From Flavobacterium sp. MC2016-06 (GTDB taxonomy: Bacteria > Bacteroidota > Bacteroidia > Flavobacteriales > Flavobacteriaceae): 64,000 nucleotides of DNA. This document shows, piece by piece, positions 1-7,849 of this stretch (the first letter of the stretch is position 1; every line of letters starts with the position of its first letter). The translations under genes were made by a program, and so were the position numbers. Below the pieces are notes generated by a model, which was given only the letters and a program-made list of their open reading frames with translations, made no database searches and was not told where the DNA came from. The DNA lies in contig NZ_WMID02000024.1 in NCBI RefSeq assembly GCF_009711165.2, positions 15,419 to 79,418 of the forward strand. The letters run 5' to 3'.

Positions 1-17
1 ATTTTATTTGGAAAGCT
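1..17. other. Window edge downstream of XRE gene
   Basis: Seventeen bases follow the stop of the XRE gene; the sequence is cut by the window and nothing can be read from it. Confidence 0.5.
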
Positions 18-428
18 CTACTTCCCTTTTAGTAATTTCTCTAAATATTCGTTTTTATCTTTTTCTGCCTGAACCAAACGTTCGTAAAGTTTTTTGTTTT
101 CTTCGTAAGATTCAACCAATTTATCTAATGGATTGAATGTTGGTTGATATTGAAAAAAAGATGCATTGTCATGATTATTTACAGTATTTCCAATGATATT
201 GAACACAGCTTCGTCTGAAAAATTTTTAATTACTTCAGTAGAAACTCCTAAAACTTCAGCAATTGCTTTAAGTTTCTCTTCATCAATAGTTTCACTTCCT
301 TCAATATTAGAAACAGATTGTTGGCTTACGCCGATAGCGATAGCCAATGCTTCTTGTTTCATACCTCTAAGTTCTCTAATTCGGCTGATATTTCTGCCTA
401 TATGTTTTGGTTTTATTACTGTGCTCAT
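18..428 (-). CDS. XRE-family helix-turn-helix regulator (paralog 1)
   Basis: This is a 136-aa DNA-binding protein. An XRE/Cro-type HTH spans about residues 12-68 (RELRGMKQEALA, then SQQSVSNIE). The C-terminal tail is charged and probably coiled coil (LVESYEENKKLYERLVQAEKDK, read in parts). It is clearly paralogous to the protein at 12084-12479: the HTH and the terminal EYLEKLL-GK are shared, while the middle differs. The ATG lies four bases after a TATCTTTG promoter element, so the mRNA is probably leaderless. A conserved CTTGTTTTTTACC block further upstream may be an operator. Its target is unknown; autoregulation is inferred from the conserved upstream block. Confidence 0.85.
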   Translation of the reverse strand: MSTVIKPKHIGRNISRIRELRGMKQEALAIAIGVSQQSVSNIEGSETIDEEKLKAIAEVLGVSTEVIKNFSDEAVFNIIGNTVNNHDNASFFQYQPTFNPLDKLVESYEENKKLYERLVQAEKDKNEYLEKLLKGK

Positions 429-432
429 ACTT

Positions 433-440
433 CAAAGATA
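433..440 (-). promoter_or_regulatory. -7 promoter element TATCTTTG of XRE paralog 1
   Basis: On the minus strand TATCTTTG matches the Bacteroidota -7 consensus TAnnTTTG and ends four bases before the ATG. This leaves no room for a ribosome-binding site. The same element with the same spacing precedes the paralog at 12 kb. Confidence 0.6.
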
Positions 441-710
441 TTTATATTTTTTTAGAAAATTAGATTTTGGTAAAAAACAAGATTGTTTTTTGTGAGATAC
501 AATTTTTATTATCTAATAATAGTCAAAAATACGTTTTTTCTGATAATTTTAAAAACCTATTTCTTAAGTGTTTTAAATATTTGTAAGAAAAAAATAATAC
601 ATTTGAGAAACATAAAAAACGAAATAAATCTTGCAAAATCTAGCAACAAATGGATTTATACACGAAGGTTTATATCGTATTTCTACTATTTACCAATTAT
701 TTTAAAAAAC

Positions 711-1550
711 ATGAACAACCGAAATTTATCACAAACATTAATTATTTCTTTTCTAATTTTATGTGGTAATCTAACTTTTGCACAAAAGAAAGAATTTCGA
801 GATACTAAAGTAGACAGTCTAACTTTTATCAATAATAGAAAACAACTAAATGATTTAAATACAGCAATTTTCTATAAAAAAATATTCGCAAAAGACAGTT
901 TAGTAATTCCTTATAGACTGCTGACTCCCAAAAATAATAATCAGAAACAAAAGTTTCCATTAGTTATTACTTTCCATAATTCTACAAGAATAGGAAACGA
1001 TAATCAAAATCAACTTGAACCATTTGCAAGAATATGGCTTAGAGATGAAATCTATAGTAAATATCAATGTTATGTTATAGCTCCACAATTCAGTAAACGT
1101 TCTTCAAATTACATAAATAACGTGGATAATGTTCAAACTTCAAAGCCTTCAAATGATGTTTTTGAATTATTGGAATTAATTAAAAATGTTGAAAAAGACT
1201 ATCCGAATATTGATAAGAATCGAATTTATTTACTAGGTTATTCTATGGGAGCTTCAACTGCACAAAATCTTTTTAATATAAAACCAAACAAATTTGCAGC
1301 TTTAGTTTCGGTTGCTGCAGTTCCTGATTTTTCTAATTTAAAAAAAATTAAAAACGAAAATATTTGGTTAATTCACGGAGAACAAGACAATGAAAATCCT
1401 TATGCTGGAAGTGTTGAGTTGTATAATAAGTTATCTTCAAATACAAATTTGACTTTTACAACTTTTACAAATCTCAATCATAATAACATTGTGATACCAT
1501 TCTTGATAACAGAAGAAATTCCAAAATGGTTATTTGAAAAACATAAATAA
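711..1550 (+). CDS. Secreted alpha/beta hydrolase (esterase/phospholipase-like)
   Basis: This is a 279-aa predicted serine hydrolase. The ATG at 711 is chosen because it begins a signal peptide (MNNRNLSQTLIISFLILCG... ending LTFAQ); an in-frame extension to 483 would put unlikely residues before it. The nucleophile elbow GYSMGA, an acid in HGEQD and a histidine in LNHNN form a plausible Ser-Asp-His triad. The layout resembles poly(3-hydroxybutyrate) depolymerase or phospholipase/carboxylesterase proteins. It probably acts in the periplasm or outside the cell. The substrate cannot be read from sequence. The downstream acetyltransferase starts 2 bp after the stop, so the two may be cotranscribed. 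Confidence 0.8.
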   Translation: MNNRNLSQTLIISFLILCGNLTFAQKKEFRDTKVDSLTFINNRKQLNDLNTAIFYKKIFAKDSLVIPYRLLTPKNNNQKQKFPLVITFHNSTRIGNDNQNQLEPFARIWLRDEIYSKYQCYVIAPQFSKRSSNYINNVDNVQTSKPSNDVFELLELIKNVEKDYPNIDKNRIYLLGYSMGASTAQNLFNIKPNKFAALVSVAAVPDFSNLKKIKNENIWLIHGEQDNENPYAGSVELYNKLSSNTNLTFTTFTNLNHNNIVIPFLITEEIPKWLFEKHK

Positions 1551-1552
1551 AG

Positions 1553-2062
1553 ATGAACTTGCACACTTTCCCAATATTAGTTACCGAAAGGCTTACACTT
1601 CGAAAACTTTCAAAAAAGGATTCCGAAGAAATATTGCAATTGCGCTCTAATCCAGAAATAAATAAATTTCTTGACAGGAAACCTAGCAAAACATTAGAAG
1701 ATGCTTTAAATTTTATCAACGCTATAATTGAAAATGACGCGCTTTTTTATTGGGCAATTACAAAGACTGGTGAAGATAAATTAATTGGTACAATTTGTTT
1801 ATTTGACTTTTTAGACGATTTGAAGAAGTGCGAAATTGGATATGAACTTCTTACAGAATATCATAGTCAAGGAATTATGATCGAAGCTGTTAGTAAGGTT
1901 TTAGAATACGCAATTAATACACATAAACTAAAGATGATAGATGCGCAAACTCATAAAGATAATCATGGCTCAACTAAACTTCTTCAAAAATTAAATTTTA
2001 AGAAATTGGACGATATAATCGAAAATAATCCAAATCTTGTTTTATTTAGATTGACAACTTAA
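1553..2062 (+). CDS. GNAT N-acetyltransferase (RimJ/RimL-like)
   Basis: This is a 169-aa GCN5-related acetyltransferase of the RimJ/RimL-type subgroup. It has the opening pattern LVTERLTLRKLSKKDSEEI, a central beta-strand segment (YWAITKTGEDKLIGTI) and the acetyl-CoA loop region GYELLTEYHSQGIMIEAV, followed by the typical KMIDAQTHKDNHGSTKLLQKLNF end. The family acetylates protein N termini, ribosomal proteins or small amines; the substrate here is unknown. The start lies 2 bp after the stop of the hydrolase, which suggests translational coupling. Confidence 0.85.
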   Translation: MNLHTFPILVTERLTLRKLSKKDSEEILQLRSNPEINKFLDRKPSKTLEDALNFINAIIENDALFYWAITKTGEDKLIGTICLFDFLDDLKKCEIGYELLTEYHSQGIMIEAVSKVLEYAINTHKLKMIDAQTHKDNHGSTKLLQKLNFKKLDDIIENNPNLVLFRLTT

Positions 2063-2123
2063 AGTTATCGAAATCTGAAAAGAATATTACATAAAAACCT
2101 GCAATTAGTTTAGCAGTTAGTTT

Positions 2124-2717
2124 TTATGGATATATTTTGGTTTTCGCCATTTTGATTTTCAAATATTCTAAATCCTCATTTTTATATCTTTTCGTGCCGC
2201 TAAAATTAATTTCTTTCAAATTAGAGGGAAATAAATCCGATCGTAAATCTGTGAGTTTTGTGTCTGAAAGTCCCAAAATTTTTAAACGATTCATTTGGTA
2301 CAATGTCTTTGGTATTTTGTTTAACGGACAATTTTCAATTCGGAGCGTTTTTAATTTTTCTAATCGAGATATTGAATCTGGAATTGTATCGATATCACTT
2401 CCTCTAATCATAAGGTATTGCAAAGATTCGGTGTTGAAAATCCATTCCGGAAAAATCTTCAAAGGAAAGTTTAAAAATGAAATTTTCTTAAGTTTTTTTA
2501 GGCGCCCAATTTCAGCTGGAAACTCAAAATCATCCATATTATAAATCGACGGATGAGCTTGCATTTCTAATACCTCGAGATTTATAAATTTTGAAAAAAC
2601 TTCGCCTTTATTTTTCAAGTTCTCATCATAAAATATTAGCGAGAGCTTCCTGCAATTTTTGGGCTTTTTAGAGGCTTCAATTAAAGATGAAAATTTAGTT
2701 TTTTGAAAGATATTCAT
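2124..2717 (-). CDS. Leucine-rich-repeat protein
   Basis: This is a 197-aa cytoplasmic-looking protein without a signal peptide. About five leucine-rich repeats of roughly 23 residues cover residues 60-185, with units such as IPDSISRLEKLKTLRIENCPL and IPKTLYQMNRLKILGLSDTKL. LRR proteins of this kind bind other proteins. It starts 17 bp after the stop of the gene at 2734-3285 and is probably cotranscribed with it. The partner is unknown. The setting, near a SUKH protein, is compatible with an immunity or defence cassette, but no toxin is visible. Confidence 0.7.
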   Translation of the reverse strand: MNIFQKTKFSSLIEASKKPKNCRKLSLIFYDENLKNKGEVFSKFINLEVLEMQAHPSIYNMDDFEFPAEIGRLKKLKKISFLNFPLKIFPEWIFNTESLQYLMIRGSDIDTIPDSISRLEKLKTLRIENCPLNKIPKTLYQMNRLKILGLSDTKLTDLRSDLFPSNLKEINFSGTKRYKNEDLEYLKIKMAKTKIYP

Positions 2718-2733
2718 TGCTTTATTTTAAGTT

Positions 2734-3285
2734 TTACATTTCTTTTGTAAAAGGCCAAGAATAAATTTCGTTTAGGTTAATTTTTGTTGGTAATTTGATG
2801 CCATTTTGGTAAAATTCTATATCCTGTAAATATTCTACGTTAGAAAATTTAATAAGTTTAGGATATTGGGTTAAATCAGTACTTTTTCTTGAATTTCGTT
2901 CTAAAGTATTTCCTTCTAGATAAAAAGAATCGTTTTCAGTCCTGTCATAAAATTTTCTTGATAATGGCTTAATTAAATTTTTCGTTTCTTCATTATATCT
3001 TATTATCATTGTAATTTGATCAAATCCATCGGGTTCAGAACTCAGGTCTAATAAAATAAAAGTATCCATTCGTTGATTAGAGAAAAAAACTTTGACATTT
3101 CCGCAATATCCAACTGTTCCATTTGAATAATAGGCTTTATGTTCTTTGCAAATGTCAAAATCAATATCCAGTGCTGCTCTCAATTCATTAAAATCATGAT
3201 TTTCAAATATATCGTCATCATCTTCATTGTAAAATTCTATAAATGAATTCATTTCTATTGACATTGATATTTCTTTAAAACTCAT
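2734..3285 (-). CDS. Hypothetical protein, acidic, cytoplasmic
   Basis: This is a 183-aa protein I do not recognise. The ATG at 3285 (MSFKEISMSIEMNSF) is preferred over an in-frame TTG at 3321 that would add a hydrophobic stretch. The N terminus is strongly acidic (EFYNEDDDDIFENHDFNE), followed by a mixed alpha/beta body with no membrane segment. It lies directly upstream of the LRR gene, with 16 bp between them, so they are likely an operon. The size and acidity resemble small immunity proteins of toxin systems, but this is only a guess. Confidence 0.55.
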   Translation of the reverse strand: MSFKEISMSIEMNSFIEFYNEDDDDIFENHDFNELRAALDIDFDICKEHKAYYSNGTVGYCGNVKVFFSNQRMDTFILLDLSSEPDGFDQITMIIRYNEETKNLIKPLSRKFYDRTENDSFYLEGNTLERNSRKSTDLTQYPKLIKFSNVEYLQDIEFYQNGIKLPTKINLNEIYSWPFTKEM

Positions 3286-3380
3286 TTGGCTTAGTTTATT
3301 TATTACAAAAAATAGATACAAAAGTTCGCATCCGCAATCTAAATCTTTTTAACTTATAATTTTCTAATAAACTGCAAAAA

Positions 3381-3425
3381 AATAAAGACATAAAACGAAC
3401 TCCTTAGAAATTAAGGAGTTTGTTA
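3381..3425 (-). repeat. Copy 1 of the tRNA-Val terminator repeat
   Basis: The stretch holds AATAAAGACATAAAA followed by an inverted repeat AACTCCTTA / TAAGGAGTT. It is the most diverged of five copies of the terminator that follows tRNA-Val at 14.56 kb (others near 6.68, 11.99 and 12.65 kb). It also serves as a plausible terminator for the SUKH gene, which reads toward it. Confidence 0.6.
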
Positions 3426-3445
3426 CTGGTGTTGGCAGCTTTATT

Positions 3446-4078
3446 TTATTTGTGCTTTTCATTATAATTGTCAGCTATATCTGTCCAATCATCTTTCCAA
3501 GTCTTGTAGAAATATATTTCGGCTTTTTCCCATTCCTCGTCATCCCAATCTTCTCTTTCATCTATTAAGGCAAGTTTGTCTGTTTTTATAGCTTCTATTA
3601 AGAATTCAATAAATTCATCGAAATTTTTAAATAAAACAGAAATAGATTCTGATTCCCCAGAAGGCAAATAAATAATTTGTCCGATATCGCCTAATTCGTC
3701 TGGAAAAAAATCTAGACATAAATAATTCCCTGAACCATCGTGTGCAAAAGGAATACGTCTTCTGTCAAACAATATAGGTCTTACTTTATTTTTCTGATAA
3801 GTAGTTTTCTCTATTGTTTGATTTTCATTGTTTTTAAAAAAGTCCCAGCTATTTTTAAGTTCTGTTATATTGGTGAAACCAAAACCAGCCATTGAACATA
3901 AGATTCTATTTTCACCGTTAAATTTATTTAACAATTCTATATAAGCTTCAGGTAAAGATTGTCCAAAATATACCTGCAATTCATTTGTTTTATCCTTGGT
4001 AACACCTGCATTCATCAATTCTTCAAAGATGTCCAATTTTGATTTATATGTGAAAATTAATTCATCTATTTTACTCAT
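3446..4078 (-). CDS. SMI1/KNR4 (SUKH) family protein
   Basis: This is a 210-aa protein with the SUKH fold signature: an N-terminal helix (MSKIDELIFTYKSKL), then LPEAYIELLNKFNGENR, a central GSGNYLCLDFFPDE segment and a terminal FDEFIEFLIEAI helix. SUKH proteins in bacteria are commonly immunity proteins for polymorphic toxins or contact-dependent nucleases. The ATG at 4078 is preferred over a TTG two codons upstream. No cognate toxin gene is next to it, so it may be an orphan immunity gene captured in the island. Confidence 0.75.
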   Translation of the reverse strand: MSKIDELIFTYKSKLDIFEELMNAGVTKDKTNELQVYFGQSLPEAYIELLNKFNGENRILCSMAGFGFTNITELKNSWDFFKNNENQTIEKTTYQKNKVRPILFDRRRIPFAHDGSGNYLCLDFFPDELGDIGQIIYLPSGESESISVLFKNFDEFIEFLIEAIKTDKLALIDEREDWDDEEWEKAEIYFYKTWKDDWTDIADNYNEKHK

Positions 4079-4137
4079 AGTCAATTTTTTGTTTATTGAA
4101 TTCTTCTGTGTATGTTATTCTTCAATACTTTTATTGG

Positions 4138-4580
4138 TCATAAAAACAATTCTTCAGTCCAATCTTTCTGGCCTATATATTTCCCACAAAAATCATATCG
4201 TTTTATTATTGATTTTTCATAATCTTTATCGACTTCAAAAATCCAAATTTCATTATCTACAATTTTAACTCGACAAAATTTTCTATCGTCGCAAGCATCG
4301 ATTGAACAAATAGAAATTGACTTTCGTCTCAAAATAATATTTTTTTCTGAATCTAAAACTTTATCAATATTATGACCTTTTTATGCGGTAATTTCCAAAA
4401 TAAAAACTTCCGATTCTTTTCAATTCTTTTAGTTTTTACTACAACATTTTTATTTTTACAATCTTTTTTTTCATGCTGATTTGCTTTTTGCATTTCAGTT
4501 GACTCGATTCCATTGTTATAATTCAATAATAAGAGAAAACAGTTTAATGATATTAGAAATAGTGTCTTAATATTTTCGGT
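4138..4580 (-). pseudogene. Frameshifted remnant of a small exported protein
   Basis: Two reading frames together make one plausible exported protein. The upstream frame, from about 4586, encodes a hydrophobic leader (NIKTLFLISLNCFLLLLNY) and runs to FLFWKLPHK. It is then out of frame at a run of five Ts (4378-4382 on the plus strand). The next frame continues KGHNIDKVLDSEKNIILRR to the TGA at 4138. No ATG starts the leader, where AAAATATTAAG lacks its initiator. The gene therefore appears dead, having lost its start and gained a one-base shift. It sits immediately left of the palindromic spacer at 4594-4725, like the other cassette genes. Confidence 0.5.
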
Positions 4581-4593
4581 TTTTGATTATTAT

Positions 4594-4725
4594 TGCAAAC
4601 TTTCTTGCGCTACAAGAGGTTTGGGATTAAAGATTCGAGATTTTTCCATTATGCACAAATTTTCCAAGTACAAAACCATCTTTAAATTCAGCCTTTTTTA
4701 CAAATCTCGTTTAACGGCTGTTAGC
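4594..4725. repeat. Palindromic spacer repeat R1 (attC-like)
   Basis: This ~132-bp imperfect palindrome has end sequences GCAAAC...GTTAGC. It includes GCGCTACAAGAGGTTTGGG near the left end and ATCTCGTTTAACGGCTGTTAGC (read in parts) at the right. The left end is degenerate compared with R2, R4 and R5. It lies between two minus-strand genes, and the last residues of the gene at 4698-5429 are encoded by it. Confidence 0.75.
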
Positions 4726-5429
4726 GGTAGTTCTAATTTAATTTCTTGTCCATTTTTTTTCCATTTTCGACAATTTATTAATTCTAAATTTTCTGTTTGG
4801 TAACATTCGCTTTTTAATGTACCATTTTCATAAAATTCTCTTAATAATCTGGTTTTAAGTACAAATTCATCTTTTATTTTCATGTTTTCAAAAAGATGTA
4901 TTAACGCAATAATTCTATCATCTTTATACTTCCCGTAATTCTTTCCATACCAAACTCCTTGTTTTCTTCCATATTTATCCGTTAGATTTAATGTGTCACT
5001 TTTTATTATCGTAAAGGTTGGATCATAAGTTTTATATTTCTCGTTCGATAATTCGATTATTTTATCATAAAGTTTTACTATCAGTTTTGATGAATTGATT
5101 CCTTTTATTTTATGATTGAAACTATAACAGCAAATACAAGAACAAGCTAGATCTTCATCTTTTATTTTGTAACTAATATAAAGTGTGTCAGTTGAAAATT
5201 TAATTTGAGGAATATACTCAAGACAACAAGTTGTAGCAAATCCAATATCAATGTCCAATGTGTCTTTGCTTTGTTTAATTGATATTATTCTCGGTTTAAT
5301 ACGATATGGGTCGGAAGTTTCATCACAAACGGATTGATTATAAGCAATCAATTCTACGTTGTTGTTTTTCTGCCCAAAAACATTTCCAAATGAGAGGATT
5401 ATTATAAAATATTTGAAGAATATTTTCAT
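4698..5429 (-). CDS. Exported hypothetical protein with MORN/YwqK-like C terminus
   Basis: This is a 243-aa protein with an N-terminal signal peptide (MKIFFKYFIIILSFGNVFGQ). The middle has a cysteine-rich patch (CSCICCYSF, about residues 94-103) and an earlier TTCCLEY. The C-terminal third has DKYGRKQGVWYGKNYGKY and REFYENGTLKSE, units typical of MORN-2/YwqK repeats. The final residues LPLTAVKRDL and the stop codon are encoded by the palindromic spacer R1, so the coding end was probably altered or supplied by the repeat. It is a single-gene unit between R1 and R2. Function unknown. Confidence 0.65.
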   Translation of the reverse strand: MKIFFKYFIIILSFGNVFGQKNNNVELIAYNQSVCDETSDPYRIKPRIISIKQSKDTLDIDIGFATTCCLEYIPQIKFSTDTLYISYKIKDEDLACSCICCYSFNHKIKGINSSKLIVKLYDKIIELSNEKYKTYDPTFTIIKSDTLNLTDKYGRKQGVWYGKNYGKYKDDRIIALIHLFENMKIKDEFVLKTRLLREFYENGTLKSECYQTENLELINCRKWKKNGQEIKLELPLTAVKRDL

Positions 5430-5457
5430 TTTTATATTATTGCTTTTGAGAATTACC

Positions 5458-5588
5458 GCTAACGTTCTGGCGCTACAAGAGGTTTGGTATTAAAGATCCG
5501 AGTTTTTTCCATCAAACACAAATTTTCCAAATACAAAACTATATTTAAATTTAGACAAATAACCAAATCTCGTGTAACAGCTGTTGAC
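5458..5588. repeat. Palindromic spacer repeat R2 (attC-like)
   Basis: This ~131-bp element starts GCTAACGTTCTGGCGCTACA and ends TAACAGCTGTTGAC. The paired blocks TACAAGAG-TTTGG and CCAAA-CTCG are partly decayed. It separates the minus-strand genes at 4698-5429 and 5598-6377. Confidence 0.8.
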
Positions 5589-5597
5589 GATGATATT

Positions 5598-6377
5598 TTA
5601 TTTTAATTCATACCTAAACACCATATCTGAATTTACGTTCTGCCCTCTTATTTGTGCGGGTTTCCATTTTTCCGTTTTCAAATACTTTTTGATTTCTTCT
5701 TTCAATTCTTTATCAAACTTGTGATTTGTTTGTAAATCAAATTGAAAATTAAAGTTTGCTATTGTTGCTTTCCCCTTTTTGTTAACATAAAAACGTATAT
5801 CTACAAAAGCATAGGCTGAATCATTATTAATTCTTCTTTTTTTATAATCTTTTGGATAAGTTATTTTAGTTTCTACTTCTTTTTGTAATACAATACTAAA
5901 ATCATCTTGATATTTACTGGTGTCATTTGGATATTTTGGACGTATATCGCAATCTGCATAATATAAAGTATCATTGACACTATTTTTAAGGTACAATTTA
6001 TCAGAAACAGTTAATATAGAATCAATGAATTTTTTTCCATATTTTTCACTAATCATTTCTCTCATAAAGGAACAATAACAATGAGTTTGATTTTTATCTT
6101 CAACGTCAGAAACAACAATACCTCTAAATTCAATGTTATTTCGCTTTAAGACTAAAGTAAGCTCTTTTTCCGAACGTAATCCATGATATAATAGACCGCC
6201 CATTGTATGACAGTAGACTAATTTGCCTTTTTGAATATCATTTTTTGCTTCTATAATATCATTCAAACAAGTAGTATCTTTTTCTGAAATATGATCAAAT
6301 TTACTTTTGTTTTGTTTTTTTGCAAAATCACAAGAAACTAATGTTATGCTAATTAATATTAGAATTATTTTCTTCAT
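5598..6377 (-). CDS. Lipoprotein with TonB C-terminal-like domain
   Basis: This is a 259-aa predicted lipoprotein. The signal peptide ends in a lipobox-like VSC (MKKIILILISITLVSCDF). The C-terminal ~90 residues (FVDIRFYVNKKGKATIANF ... YLKTEKWKPAQIRGQNVNSD) follow the TonB C-terminal domain pattern, in which a WxPA motif precedes the last strand. Bacteroidota often use such domains in envelope lipoproteins that are not energy transducers. The stop lies 9 bp from the R2 spacer, the usual arrangement in this string of single genes. The N-terminal half is not recognised. Confidence 0.65.
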   Translation of the reverse strand: MKKIILILISITLVSCDFAKKQNKSKFDHISEKDTTCLNDIIEAKNDIQKGKLVYCHTMGGLLYHGLRSEKELTLVLKRNNIEFRGIVVSDVEDKNQTHCYCSFMREMISEKYGKKFIDSILTVSDKLYLKNSVNDTLYYADCDIRPKYPNDTSKYQDDFSIVLQKEVETKITYPKDYKKRRINNDSAYAFVDIRFYVNKKGKATIANFNFQFDLQTNHKFDKELKEEIKKYLKTEKWKPAQIRGQNVNSDMVFRYELK

Positions 6378-6815
6378 TTTTTAAATTTTCAGTTAGTCAG
6401 TGATAATATCTGCCAATTTATATATCTAATAAAATCAGACATATTCACCCTAATTAAGTTTTATAAGTACGAGAAATGTCAGACATTATTTCTTTACTAA
6501 TGTAGAAACAATTCTTTATAAATACTTAATTGTGACTTTTAAATTGTTTGATACTACTCATAATTAGTTGAGTGCAAAAATTTAATGGTTTTAGTAATGT
6601 TATGATCCTAAAAAACTTTGAATCATTGGTTAAGCTTAAAAAGAATTGCCAGAGAGATATGAAAAAATAAAGGCATAAAAAAACTCCTTAATTTCTTAAG
6701 GAGTTTCTTGGTGGTCCTTACGAACCTGTTTACGAACCATTTTTTGCATGATTTGAAGAAACTAGCAATAAAATAGAATGTGTTTTAAGTGTTTTTATTT
6801 AATCCAGATGTCTCC
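6378..6815. other. Gap with tRNA-flank repeat and no supported gene
   Basis: This 438-bp AT-rich gap holds only the terminator repeat at 6663-6715 and a short sequence TTACGAACCTGTTTACGAACC just after it. I see no coding region with a start and ribosome site. Confidence 0.5.
6663..6715 (-). repeat. Copy 2 of the tRNA-Val terminator repeat, with tRNA 3' end
   Basis: This copy has the hairpin AAACTCCTTA / TAAGGAGTTT and continues through TTCTTGGTGG. On the minus strand that reads CCACCAAGAA, identical to the last bases of tRNA-Val including its encoded CCA. The match to the tRNA locus stops two bases inside the acceptor stem. This is what a duplicated attachment core at a tRNA 3' end looks like. 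Confidence 0.6.
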
Positions 6816-7808
6816 TTAAAGAATATCTACTACAATTTTTGTATTTGCAGATCCATCACTTACAGCTGTGTGTGCTGCTAACGCATTATCTAAAGTGAAT
6901 TTGCGTGGATCAACAATTGGTTTGAGTTTTCCATCTTCAATAAATTGAGTTACTTTAGAAAGAATTTCTCCATGGTGTTTTCTTCCTTCTCCAGAGAGCA
7001 TAGGATGTAGAACAAAGATTCCATGCAAATTACCTGAACTAAGGGAACCTGTTGCTAAATTATGTGTTCCGAATGCAGCACAACTACTAATATGACCATA
7101 GTGACGAATTGCTTTAAAACTGTTGTCTAAAACTGCTCCTCCTACTGTATCATAAACAACATCAAAACCTTTTCCATTGGTATATTGTGACACATAATCT
7201 TCTACCTGAGCAACTGTAAAATCGATAGCAGTTGCACCCAAAGCTTGCACAGTATCTATTTTAGAAGGAGATACAGTTGCATAAACTTCAGCTCCAAATA
7301 TCTTAGCCAACTGTACTGCCATATGACCTACGCCTCCAGTTCCTCCATGTACTAACACTTTGTCACCTTGTTTTATAGTCAATCGATCTGCTAATCCTTC
7401 CCATGCAGTTAAAATATTTAAAGGAACTGCAGCAGCCTCTCTCATCGTTAAGTTTTTGGGTTTTATAGCTAATAAATCTGCATCGACAGCAGTATATTCA
7501 GCCAATGTCCCTTGTAAACCAAGAACTCCACCTGCTAAACCATATACTTCATCTCCAACTTTAAAATTGGTTACTCCTTCGCCTAATGCTTCAATAACTC
7601 CTGCTAGGTCTGTACCTAAAACAGCAGGAAGATTTGGTGTTGCATAAGGAGCATTACCTGTTCTAATTTTATCATCAATCGGATTAACTCCACTAGCTAT
7701 TATTTTCACTAACACTTCTCCTTTTTTCGGAGTTGGCATATCTATTTGACTGTCTGTAAAATCTGCATTATAGGCTTCAACTATAAGTGCTCTCATCTTC
7801 TTTTTCAT
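6816..7808 (-). CDS. NADPH:quinone reductase-like medium-chain dehydrogenase
   Basis: This is a 330-aa member of the zinc-independent quinone oxidoreductase branch of the MDR superfamily. It has GVNPIDDKIRTG near the N terminus, a GDEVYGLAGG segment and the nucleotide-binding motif VHGGTGGVGHMAVQLAK at about residues 150-170. Structural zinc cysteines are absent. The likely reaction is NADPH-dependent reduction of quinones or enones. It follows an SDR gene by 41 bp on the same strand and is probably controlled by the AraC-type regulator upstream. An alternative start at residue 5 (MRALIVEAY) is possible. Confidence 0.85.
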   Translation of the reverse strand: MKKKMRALIVEAYNADFTDSQIDMPTPKKGEVLVKIIASGVNPIDDKIRTGNAPYATPNLPAVLGTDLAGVIEALGEGVTNFKVGDEVYGLAGGVLGLQGTLAEYTAVDADLLAIKPKNLTMREAAAVPLNILTAWEGLADRLTIKQGDKVLVHGGTGGVGHMAVQLAKIFGAEVYATVSPSKIDTVQALGATAIDFTVAQVEDYVSQYTNGKGFDVVYDTVGGAVLDNSFKAIRHYGHISSCAAFGTHNLATGSLSSGNLHGIFVLHPMLSGEGRKHHGEILSKVTQFIEDGKLKPIVDPRKFTLDNALAAHTAVSDGSANTKIVVDIL

Positions 7809-7849
7809 ATTTTTTTTATTTTTTATTTAATAAATTATTCATTTCTTAA

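Noticed and set aside
483..710. N-terminal extension of the alpha/beta hydrolase
   Set aside because: A clear signal peptide begins at 711, and the extension is AT-rich, low-complexity and overlaps the XRE promoter region.
4621..4803. Plus-strand reading frame across spacer R1
   Set aside because: It is made of repeat sequence and the opposite strand of a better-supported gene.
6716..6760. Possible 3' remnant of a recombinase gene after terminator copy 2 (TTACGAACC repeats)
   Set aside because: Only about a dozen codons could be read and no recombinase motif is present; too short to support.
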